A stretch of DNA of 64,000 nucleotides, from contig VXAA01003849.1 in NCBI GenBank assembly GCA_013399115.1, positions 606,338 to 670,337 on the forward strand, read 5' to 3'. Shown one piece after another: positions 36,906 to 47,950 of the stretch. The notes below the pieces were generated by a model that worked only from the letters and a program-made list of their open reading frames with translations, was not told the origin of the DNA and did not search any database. The stretch is from Anseranas semipalmata (Eukaryota; Chordata; Aves; Anseriformes; Anseranatidae). Each line of letters starts with the position of its first letter. The first letter of the stretch is position 1. Made by a program: the position numbers and the translations under genes.

Positions 36906-39900
36906 CTAGAAGGTATTCTGAAATGTATAGATCTAGGATCTAGTCAGTGACAAAATAACTTTTTCATTATTCATTTTATTTAAAAAATATATTTAAATAA
37001 AATCTATTTTAGTTTTCCTTTATAAAGAAAATAAGTGATAGTTCTTCCAGAAAATGAAATAATGAGTCTCTAGAGTAAGCACAGATTTCTGAATCCTATA
37101 ACACACTCTGGATTATCTCAGTTTTAGCCCAGTGAAATTCTGTCATTTTTTACGTATAATTTGCTATACTAGCAGTATGATTAATATTTCAGCTTTCCAT
37201 ACATTCTAAAAGACCTAGAAGGAAAACAAACCATCCCTCTTCATTTTACAGAGACATATTCTGAAAGGCTGCATGAGATCTCTGCATTCAGAGACTGGAA
37301 TTGAGCTGATAGATCCAACTTTCACCCACACGTGGATGAAAAACTGTGCTGTTCCTGCTTGGCTGTCCTGGCCATACACACTGATGTACATGCTTCTCCA
37401 ATAGCTACAAATAAAATCTCAGGTTTCTGTTTCCTTCACTGCTGTCTAGAAACTGTAATAACAGATAGTTGGTCATTTTTCCATCTAGCTCTTAGCTCAT
37501 ATAGAAGCTGTGTAGGTTGTTCAGGCATTAGAAGTCTATGGTCAGGAATTGAGAGTCCATGTAGCAAACAAGAGCAAGTTTTTGACAGGACAGCACAGGG
37601 CCGGAAGAGAAATAAAAATGAGTTTACTGATTTGACTGCATGAGCAAACCTTCTGCAGTGAACACTAGTGTTTCACAGTGAAGATTTATCTTAATCTCGC
37701 AATGGTGTTAAGTCATACAATTGAATAAGAGTATTCTACATTTCAGTCACTTTTCTGACTTGGATTTGCGTGCCCTTCTCCTTAATGGCATTTCCTTAAT
37801 GGGAAGCTGTGAAACCAGTTATTCATTTCTTTTGGCCTCAGTGGTCACTTTGCATTGTTTTGTGTCAGTTAACTTTTGTGTTAGGGGCAAAGCAAAGGGG
37901 ATAGAAAGCCCATGGTGGTGATCTAAGAACGCAGAAATTAACCTCGGGGCCTTTGGGGCCTGCACATGGATTGCTGCTCCTCAGTCTCTTCCGCATTGGA
38001 TGGTGCCAACGTGTTTCTAAGGAACTGAGCTCCAGTTCATTTGGATTTATTTCCATCAGCTCTTCAAAAACACTGGAGTGAGCCTTCCCCTTCCCTGAAT
38101 ATTGACGGAGAATGGAAGCATAATATGGACAATGGGCTTTGGCAGCTGAGGCCTTTCCCAAATGCATATGAAAAGTCAAAAACATTTATATCAATCATTT
38201 GGAATGGTTTATTACTATTGATAGATACAACCCCCCTCTCTTCCCCTCCACGAGAAAGAACTTCAGGCTTCATTGAACCCCTAGAGGATTCATCGTATGA
38301 AAAAGGAGAAAAGCACAGATAATAGAAAAAGAACTCAAATAGGGGAGAAACAACAACAACCGGAAATGTTTTCAAAGCAGTGTATAAGCCCTTCCAAAAT
38401 GTCTCCGAGTTATTCTCTTAAAGCAGCTTGCATCTTGGTTTTGCCACTCTTCATCCAGTGTTTGTGTGAGAGAGGGCGAGAAAGAGACTCTGACGAGACT
38501 GGTCATTTTGGTTTGCTTTTTTTTGTCTGATCGTTCCCCATCAAATGTTTGGAATATTCATTGTCCTCTTTCCATGCTTGCACAACTTGATGGTGCCTTA
38601 CATCTACGTCACCAGAGACCTGGGAATGAAGAGTGTTTAATTCCCTCGATGAACCCAGTCTCAGCTGGGATCACCTCTCCTTCTCTGTCTGTCTCTTTGT
38701 CCAACTTCTCAGATACGTATCTTCACACATGGCTTTAAGGCCAGGAGACTCAGCCAGGAGAGGAGCATGTCTGCACTTGTATCCATGGTTTAAAGGAATT
38801 ATAGCATGGAATGATTTACAGATATGTTCTAAAAGGTAGTATTTTGTGGCAAGCACCATCCTTTATTTTTTTCTTTAAAAGAACAAGCAAAGAGCTGTAG
38901 TAATTACCTTCAGTCAGCATAACCCTCAGTGTTCATTGCTGTCACAGAATAGAAAAATATTTCTTCTTTGTATTTCTGGATGCAATGTTTTCCACTTTTA
39001 ACTACAGTATAAAAGGATGATGATTTTCTTCTCCACCCCCAGAAGAGTGAGAGATGAATGTTTAATTAGAGCCAGAATTTGTAATGTTCACAGAACAATT
39101 TTTTCCCCATAAGTGTCTGCGCTGATATGGATACCGTTTGTAGCTCATCTTCATACATCCTTACTATCTGCTAACAACAGAGCCCTGCTGCAGTTGCTGC
39201 ATAAGCAGTTTTTGCTTTTTTAATAAGGGGAAGGGAAGTCTTGTGGTTCATCCCAGTGGTGCAGTTTAAGAGAGAAACAAGAAATGAGGCAAACAAGGGC
39301 AAAGACAAGATTCTTTTAACCCTCTGATTGCTTTTGCCGTATTGCTGGATTTACACTGGTGACAGAAATTTCATCAGAGTGTGCCTGGTACATTTCACTC
39401 CTCCTCACTGCCCAAAGACATCAACTGGATGTTGTCAAATGACTTCTACCTGGCCATTTTTTCTTGCAGAATCTGTGATCGCTTGTTATCTGCTTGGTCG
39501 ATTGGCTCCCTCAAATCGCTGCGGCATGGCAAAAAGGAGGAGGGGAAATTGCAAAGCGTGTCTGAATGGGACCTGCTCGGTGTGACACTGGGGAGAGAAA
39601 GCACAGTGAAGCAAAAAGGAAAAAGTGGTGTTGGGGGAGCAAGGGAGAGTAAAGAACAGGACATCAAATGCCTCCTATTTTAAATCATCTGTACAAATCA
39701 GCAGTTAGTTTCCATAACTTTTGCTCATACAACAATAGTAACTTAAATCATCCCATTGTCTGTAAAGGAGCTCTTTGCTGCAGCTTGTTCGTGAAGTGCT
39801 TTCACAGGGTCTCCTTTAGCTTTCAGGACTGGGTGGGACCGCACGGGTTTTTAAGGGGTTTTTAAGGAAGGTTTGCCAGCCAGATGCTGCACTGACCTGC

Positions 39901-40149
39901 ACACTTTGCGCCCTAACAGCCCATTTAATTGCTTTTCTCTGACTCCAGTGAAATGACTTACAGAAAGGCAGAGCAATGTTGCCAGGCATAAAATCCAAAG
40001 CTCACAGAGGAATGGGGTATAGGGGAAGGTATGATGTTCATGTTAATTCACTAATTCCAGTTAAAAAGAAATACTAGGGAGGGAGGGTTCTGTGATCACA
40101 TATTGCTGGAGTGGAGCAGCTGTAGTATCTATCGCAGAGCAGTGAAATG
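36906..40149. other. Non-coding stretch with AT hairpin and weak exon-like signal
   Basis: Includes a 12-bp-arm AT hairpin at 36973-37003, an 11-bp tandem duplication GGGTTTTTAAG at 39845-39866, and a splice-acceptor-like polypyrimidine-CAG at 39455-39469. Frames reach 106 codons (37865-38185, -). No gene family recognised. Confidence 0.45.
36973..37003. repeat. Perfect inverted repeat, 12-bp arms
   Basis: ATTTTATTTAAA at 36973-36984 is mirrored by TTTAAATAAAAT at 36992-37003 with a 7-base loop. It contains only A and T, so its chance probability is not negligible. Confidence 0.8.
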
Positions 40150-40225
40150 TAGGAATAATGATAGCTTGAGTTTATATAGCACCTTTCATCACGGAGGATC
40201 CAGAGGTGATTTACAAACTTAAATT
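40150..40225 (+). repeat. Possible ancient interspersed repeat end
   Basis: The words TTTATATAGCACCTTTCATC and, further on, 'gatccagaggtgatttacaaact' match a pattern I recall as recurring in amniote genomes (tatatagc-cctttcatc...gatc...gcgctttacaaa). The sequence at 19725-19790 resembles its reverse complement. Family not named. Confidence 0.4.
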
Positions 40226-43224
40226 GTTATATAGACAACACTTATAAAACAAAACAAAATTGCTGTTTTCCGAGTAATGGTCTGAAACACTACAGATTGC
40301 ATTTGTGTTGCTGAAATGATTTGGGCCATCATTGAAGAACAGGTAGGATTTTTTATTTTTATGGAAGAAAAACTAGATCACAGTGGCCAGCTCACGAGTG
40401 ATCAGTGACAGCTGTTTAAATGTGCCCAGAAAAGCAATACAACTGAGGAGCCAGCACATCTTGGGCAAGGAGGTCTCTCTGGTCACAGAAACTGTAGGAG
40501 TGGTTCAGCGAAAGCAGTAGCATCACCATCCCATGGAAAATACCGAGCATCAGGACTGCTGGTCTCCACAGAGTGGCATGGGCCTTTCAAGACGCCTTGA
40601 CTTTTAAATTTCCTTCAAAAACGCCTCCAGCAGCTCGGTGGCCCAAAACACTGTGGTAGGAAAACAGGGCTGCAGTGCAGGTCCCTGGGGAAGAGCAGGC
40701 TCTGCTGAAATTGCTGTCTCACCATAGTGCCTTTAGGTTTCCAGCCCAGGTACTGGTGCTGCCCGTGTTGTTTAACATGATTTATGGGAAAATACACTGC
40801 GTGCGTGCTATGTGAGAAGCTGATGCAGGTGGATCTGACACCTGTAGGAGCTGTTGTCTTTTTTGTCACTCGTCAGCCCTCAGCTTGTGATAGCTGAAGT
40901 GGTCTGTGCTGGCCCAGCTAGAGGAAGGTTCCTGCTAAATGACAAGGCAGGCAGGGCCCACTGCTGCACCAGCTGTCCGGTGCAGATGTACGCAGTGCCT
41001 CATCTGCCCAGAAACTAAGCTGGGACGCTCTTCAACATCTTCTGTGCAGACAGAAGTGAGTGTCACGGGTAAAGCTGAAAATCAGACGTCTTCATTTGGT
41101 ACAGACTGAGAGCAGATGCAGGTGAAAAGGGGTTCAAATGGCTGCTAATCGTGGCCTACTGATGCTGAGGAGGGGTGCTGACACTTTGTGCAGACCGCGC
41201 TTCCGCACTGTGCCTGCATGGGAGACAGCAGCTTTCCTGCGCATTATCACCACGCACGGTATTAGATGGAGGTTGCTCTCAGCAGTGCTTTCAACAAGAC
41301 TTGCATTTCACAGTCTGCAGGAATTCTCTAAAATACCCCACTGCAAAGTGTTCGCATGAAGCGTTTGGAAATATTTAAGAGCAGGGCAGAGGAACTGTGT
41401 GCTTTTTGTTTCAGGAATAGATTTAGTCCATTTTTATTTTTGTTTTCGTGTGACTCATTGCTGACCCACCTACTCCATGTAATTTATTTTGATCTAGAAA
41501 AAAGTTCCCCAGTTGTCCCAATGCAATGTATTTTATGTACATAGCACTGAAGGAATGTGTTTAGCTGACTATATGGAGTACTAATAAAGTAGATATTGAA
41601 AAAGAAATGCAAAAAAAAAAAATCTATTGAAAGATGTGAGATCAGCTTGACGCTAAACAGAATGCTGGCAAATCTCTGCATGGTTCTGCAGTGATGTGAC
41701 TGCCGTGCAATTTACACTGGTAAATGCAAGCCTTAAAACTTTGTGCAGCAAACTGAAAACATTTGTGTCTGTCCTATGCTTATTCCAGTACAACGTGAAG
41801 GGTAATTCTAAATGCAACTACAGTAATACAAACTGATCTACATAATGGGTTTTGTAGATTAAAGCCTAATTAGGGCAAGTAGCTTCTGAAAGCCTCCTCC
41901 AAAGTGCAGCTGCTCTCCCAGAAATACACCACAGAATGACTTGCAACAGTCTTAGCAAACAGTTCTGTAGCTGTAACTAGGTAGACTAGGTATCCAAAAC
42001 AGCTTTGGTCTTGACATCATTAATATCTACACCCCGATTCTTTTAAAAACTAGAGTAAAGGACCACTGGAGGAGATGAACGTGATTTTGCATGTGTGGTG
42101 TTTTTTTTTTTTTTTGTGTGTGTGTGTGTGGTTTGGTTTGGTTGTTTTGTGGGAGATGGGGAATTTGCTCAGGAATATAAAAAAGTTAAAATAATCAGCT
42201 ATATGTAATCCTTCTTTACAAATACCTGTACAAAACTCAAAGCTATTTTTAATTCTTCCCCAGGAGATCAAATAGTCTGCCCTGAACAGGTTGCTTTTTG
42301 AGCTAGCTAGAATAATACCAGAAGACTGTGCTTCTGTTCTATTTTACTTTTCTTATAGTCTTCTGTATTCATTATTATTATTTATGTTTTACTAATTTTA
42401 TTTCTTATATATGGGATAAGAGCCCTTGTTGAGCCAACAGGACTAAATAGGACAATAATATACTTTCACATATTCACATGTTATCAATTCTGGATTGGTT
42501 CGCCAGTTCAGCCGAGGTATGCTTAAATTTAAGCCTGTGGATAATTGCTTTGCAAAAGTGGGATCTTAATGTTCGTGTTCAGTTTTTATTCACTATTTAG
42601 TAACACTGTGCTTGATATCAATGGACATTCTGCCTCAGAAAGTATTCACTACAGCAAAAAGCAAATTTGAAGGTATGACCCAACCAGCAAAGGGTTGAAT
42701 TTGCTTGCCCCAGAAGTGTAGCCACAGGAAGCAGCTCTTGCACAAAGGATGGTAATGGAGTGCAGCTCTGTCCAGCTGAAATTACAAGGCAAAGTTACAA
42801 AGAAATAATGTGACAACCCAAATTAGATTTTGGCAAGCTGAGCAAAACTAGCACCTTACCCTCCATTTTTTTACAAGATTTCCAATGTCCCCAAGTGGTC
42901 AGGACCTTAGATTTATTTCTCGTAAGAAGACTGGCATGTCCAGGAGCAACAGCTGCGAATTAGAAGAGAACAGGGGGAAAATAAGTCAAACAAGGAAAAA
43001 AAAAAAAGTCGAAAAATCCTAGAAGCACATTTATTTATATGGTAGAGGATAAAGGTGTGTGCCTGGAAAACTAAATCCAATTCTCCGTGTAGATCTGAGA
43101 AATGTTCTGCTGTTTTATGAAAATTCAGTGTTGATCAAAGAGAGGGAATCAAGCACTTAGCGTCTTTGAGTGGATGCTATGATGTGTGTTTTAGCAGGGT
43201 TTCTGGTAATTTTCTGAATGCCGT
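40226..43224. other. Non-coding stretch
   Basis: Contains an AATAAA (41583-41588) 22 bases before a 12-A run (41611-41622), a 15-T plus (GT)n run at 42101-42130, and a 12-A run near 42999. The frames at 41138-41378 overlap one another and lack domains. No gene recognised. Confidence 0.5.
42101..42130 (+). repeat. T15 followed by (GT)n
   Basis: Fifteen Ts are followed by about seven GT units, then TTTGG repeats. A simple microsatellite. Confidence 0.9.
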
Positions 43225-43810
43225 CCCTCTCAGCTCAGCCTGCTGGGCCTGCCGGCGGGGACGTCTCGGCGCAGGGCCGCGCGCGCCGCAGCGTGAACGC
43301 TTCTTTCCAGCCGGCGTCCCAGCAGTGAGTGCTGATTTAGAGCAAAACGCTTTGTTGATGCCTGTTTCACCAGCGGCCGGTTTTCGTGGGAAGGCAGGGC
43401 CCCTTGGAGACTGCAGGCAGTGCTGTGCTGATACCGACTCACGCTTAGTTAGCAGCAGGCTGAAGCAGAGCTGGGAGAAAACTCAGCCTTTGCTGGGAGT
43501 GGTTCTGGGGGAAGAGAATCAGCTCGCTGAAGCAGAAAGTTTCTTCTCGTACGCAGTCCCCCTGGCTCATTCAGCCTTGTTTCCCAGCCTGACTGCAAGC
43601 TCTTCCACGCCGTGTGGGTCACAGCCGGGGAGGATGCTGTGCGGTTCTGCATCACCTGGCTGCGGCCCCCAGGGGACACAGCCCGAGGGACACGGCCTCC
43701 GTTGCTGCCACCTCACTGGGGTTCGGCACGCCGCTTGGCGCGGCCCTGCCGCGTCTCCACTAACGCCGGTCCCTTTATGTGGATGCCCCCGGTCCTCTCG
43801 TGGGGATGAT
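43225..43810. promoter_or_regulatory. CpG-rich GC island, not a recognised repeat
   Basis: A sharp GC-rich departure from the AT-rich surroundings. The densest part, about 43240-43320, has roughly 14 CpG dinucleotides in 80 bases; a second dense part lies at about 43600-43800. A 222-codon frame (43166-43834, +) spans the island. It is low in recognisable motifs and shaped by GC content, so I do not call it a protein. The island could be a promoter CpG island for an unannotated non-coding RNA, or an old GC-rich insertion. Confidence 0.4.
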
Positions 43811-46420
43811 ACACGGATTGGAGTAGGAGCGTGATTCTTCTGCCTCTCTCACCACATGGCTGTACGGCACTCTGCTGCTGGGGACATGCGGTGGCTGCCA
43901 AATTGCGTCCTACATCTGTTCCTTCCCAAATGCCCCTTTGTTAGGTGAAAACGAAGGCCTCATTATTGGCTGTAAGTATGTAGTCACTTAGGAAAATAAG
44001 CCCATAAGTAAACATCTGAGTGAACAAGTCGGTGATTTGCATCTACTTGTTTCCTGAGTGTGTTCACAAGTGGTGAGAAAAAGAGCCAGTGTCTCCAAAT
44101 ACATCCACATGGCACTACCCCACAATTTATTTTATTCAAATGGGCTGTCTGTTTCTTGCAGCCAAGTGATAGGCAGAGGCATCTGGAGAGAAGAGAGGTG
44201 AATGTATCGGATTTAGTAATATGGGGGACCAGGGTAAAGGCACAAAGATTACTTTCCTTCTGGAATAATTCCTCCCAAACACAAAGTTGACCATATGGAG
44301 AACTTTTTATGTGAGAAAAAATACAGCTCACTAATTCAGGTCTGTGAGGGGAACTTCTGCTTCTTATGACAGTGAATGCCTGGACTCTCCATTTGTACAA
44401 ACTTTCCTTTTTTCTGTTCAGTAGATGGAAGTTTAGGTTCAGGAACAGGATAGAATTAAAGCCGAATAAACTGTTAGAGAAACTCTTAAGTCGTGTTGAC
44501 TGAGGTGGTGAGATCATGCCAAGAAAGTTAATACAGGCAGCTCTAGGGGAATGCTGATCAGCTGATTTATTCACCTCTGTTTGTTCTAAGCAAAAACATA
44601 TGTCTAAGGAGGAAGGCTTTCAAAGCAGAACAAAAAGCTGAAACAACCAAGTTTCCTTTAAACACTTGTTGTCTTCACTTCTTTCACTATATATTTTTCA
44701 TATAGAGATAAAACAGTGTGAAGATGTGAACACACAGCATAAATGCATTTTAAAGTATATTTTCAATTCTGCATTGACATTTATTAAAAAAAAACAACAA
44801 CCTTGGATTCCAGGTTCTGTGATCCCCCATGGGTGGGGCAGAATGTGTCCATGGGTTCTGTTTGCCTTGGTCACTGCTTATGTCCCTCACCCACTTCAGT
44901 TATACCAGAGGTCACCACCTGTTGTTTGTTCTAAATTAATTTCTGCAATTTATGCTTGCCTGTGAGGTTGCGCAAAGATAATTTGACAGCCTAAGATCTA
45001 AAGTGAGGCTTGGCTTTTTCAAACTGTAGATGCACGTGCCCACACAGGCACGCATGCTGCCATGTTAAAAGGATGTGTTTTTTTTCACTCCTCTCATTTA
45101 TGGAATCCAATCTCACCCTGACATGCAGATTTGCTGGGAGTCTGCTAGTGTTATAAATAAATGGGGTCCGTTTTTCAGTCTTCAAAAAACTCTCAGAAAT
45201 GGAACTAAACAAAACTCCCAGACAAATATGCACATACACAGGCAGGCTAGGAACACTTGGAAATACCTTCTATTTAGCCTTTCCCTAAAGTTAATAAATA
45301 TATAACATCTACAACAAATCTGTGCTCTGGGCTGGTTCAGTATGGGCTATTGTATAGTTAGTCATCCATCAGTATGAACTATGCGATGTTTACATCAAGG
45401 CTCTGAGCAAGCTTTTAAGTACTGTATTTTTAATATATTTGACTTATAAGTTTAGTTGTGATTGACTATCAAGCAAATAATGCACATCTCATGCAAACTA
45501 ACAGCTCTGAGGGTTCACTGTGTAAATTAAACTCATTTGTGTAATTGTGCTTTTGCATGCATCTGCATATTTCTGTGATAGAAGGAGACACTGCCACGTC
45601 ACCAACTAAAACCCCCACCCATGAGAGAATTCATATCTCTGTTTATTCAGCCATCTATGGCCAGAGTTCGAGTCCCTTTTTGCATATGTCTGCCTTTATT
45701 TAAGTGGGGCTGTGCCTGTCTTATGCCTTTGCTTACGTAAAGGGAGAATTTAAAGGCTGTCTTGTCTTCCTCTTCCATATGTGAGCATAAAGAAACACAT
45801 TTAGCCATGTTCACCAGGAAGCAGGCGTGCTGTTCTCTCCAAGATCACCTTTTCTTCTTGCTTCAGAAAGGCATTGTGTCTGTTCCCCAAAATTCACTGC
45901 TGTAGCTCTTTGCCACAGTAGAACCATAAAGAGATGCATGACAAAGCAGGAGCCAGTTTTTGGGAGACTTTGCAAGAACCTTGTAATGGAGTGGGTATGG
46001 ACCAACCACCAGTGCGTGAAAATGCAAGTTGAGTTCTTTGAAAGGGAGAGAAGAGAACTGATGAGTGAGGTCTGGACAAGAACTGCAGCTGACAGTGAAA
46101 AAGAGGAGAAAGAGGAGGTTTAGACAAAATGTTATGGGAGACTATAGCAAGGGCTGTACAGTGCTCTTCACTGAGAACTGGTTAAATAAAACTGTTGCTT
46201 TTGGTTAAAAAAATAAGTAAATAACGGGTTGGGAAAAGTCACAGAAATGTATCTCTGGGAACGATTTTACAGTGTTTCAGGAAATGACCAAGTGAGACAT
46301 TCTTTCTTGTCTCAGTAATTCATCTTCATATGAGCCAAACACTCTTCAAACCTCTGATCAGGCACATGGCTTAGCATTTTTGAGTGTATATGGGCGACCC
46401 CACCAGGAATTAAACCTCAT
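43811..46420. other. Non-coding stretch
   Basis: Holds a 196-codon minus-strand frame (43984-44574), long for AT-rich DNA. It has no recognisable domain, no signal peptide and no repeated motif, and a 76-codon frame opposes it. I treat it as chance. No transposon recognised. Confidence 0.45.
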
Positions 46421-46742
<322 letters not shown>

Positions 46743-47149
46743 AACTAAGACACCGTTAAACCTGATACACTCTGAAGAAAAGGCTTTCCCCATTAGGCAC
46801 ATAAATCCTAGTGAACATTAAGATTCCCCTGTTGCTGCATGATGATTATCTGCATTAACTGATTATCTAAAAAAGATTTGTTGCAACTTCTGATCATGAA
46901 CTGCTTATATCTGTGAATAAAAATTATGGCACCAGCCAATAATGTCTGCATTTAGTAATTTTAAATAACTTTTCACCAAAGCTTAAATCTCTCTTGGCAT
47001 AAATGATGGCAATATTATATTTAAAATTGGAATTGTAAATCCTTCGTGTTGTTGAAAGAGATTGTGCTGGTTGATCCAAAAGCCATGACTATAAAAACAT
47101 TGAAAAAAGTTCCAAAAAGTCCCTGACAGATGACATGTAGAATCGTCTT
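46743..47149. other. Non-coding stretch, possibly older CR1 sequence
   Basis: AT-rich with no clear feature. The CR1 relic that starts at about 47150 may extend leftwards into this part, but the match is too weak to claim. Confidence 0.4.
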
Positions 47150-47950
47150 TAAAAAGTAAATACAAGTAAATACAGAAATAATGGAAAATGTGGAAGTAGA
47201 AGAAGTGAATTTAAATTACAGGTTAAAAATGCATGCAGTGGATACAAGAAGCTAAAGAAACCAATGAGTTGTAAGTAGAAATAGAATTAAAATAGTAAAA
47301 AATATTTTAGAGCATATTAGGAATAAAAATCACCTTAATCCAAGACTACGTCCATTGCAATATGTAGAATGTAAAATCAAATAATACAGAAAAGTCAGGA
47401 ATGTTCAATTAATAATTCTCTTCAATGTTTGAAGAGAAGTAGAAGATGATATGGTGGATGAAATGAGAGGTTTACCATCTGCGGTGAAAGAGAATATGAA
47501 ATAGGATCTGCTATAATTAAATGCTGTAGAAACAAAAGGCCCAGAAAATGTACAATTAGAAGTCTTAAAGGAATTATCCAAGGAGCAGAAAGAGCTGAAT
47601 CACTTGATGATTGAGCTGTAACTTTAGGACTGGACATGGATAATTACCCATGGAAGACAGGCTTGATGGAAGCTTAAATGTTGCAAACAAAGGCACATAA
47701 GGGTCCAGTGGGTAAAAGTTGAACTTAGACAACTTCAGCCTTGAAGGAGACGGATTTTCCTTGTATTAAGGTAGTTTAGCATTGGATCAGCTCACCAGGG
47801 AATGTAGCAGACTCATCACTTGGAGACTCTAAAATGAAATGACAGAACTCTTGAAAAAGTTGCATCTCAGAAGAATTCCATCCTGTATATAGACAAGGTC
47901 AGACTAGATGACCAGAGCAATCCCCTATGGCCACAGAGTGTATAAATTAT
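47150..47950 (+). mobile_element. Ancient CR1 (CR1-L type) relic, internally deleted
   Basis: Sense on plus. The left part (47150-47450) follows the pre-reverse-transcriptase region of old CR1 ORF2 ('...gtaaaaaatattttagagcatattaggaataaaaa...' and 'cagaaaagtcaggaatgttcaat'). At 47538-47576 the frame reads GPENVQLEVLKEL, matching the conserved Gly-Pro...LKEL block at the start of the RT domain. The next part (from about 47640) already matches the 3' region ('accagggaatgtagcagactc...') and ends with GGTCAGACTAGATGACC at 47897-47913 and 'tatggcc', the old CR1 3' terminus. Most of the RT domain between these parts is therefore missing by deletion. Many stops; a dead copy. The match is by recognition. 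Confidence 0.75.

Noticed and set aside
43166..43834. 222-codon plus-strand frame as a protein
   Set aside because: It follows the GC island, where stop codons are rare; the composition is Ala/Gly/Pro/Ser/Arg-rich with no motif. The island itself is kept as a finding.
43984..44574. 196-codon minus-strand frame
   Set aside because: Long, but without recognisable domain, repeat or signal peptide and opposed by another frame. Among 64 kb read in six frames, one such frame is not surprising.
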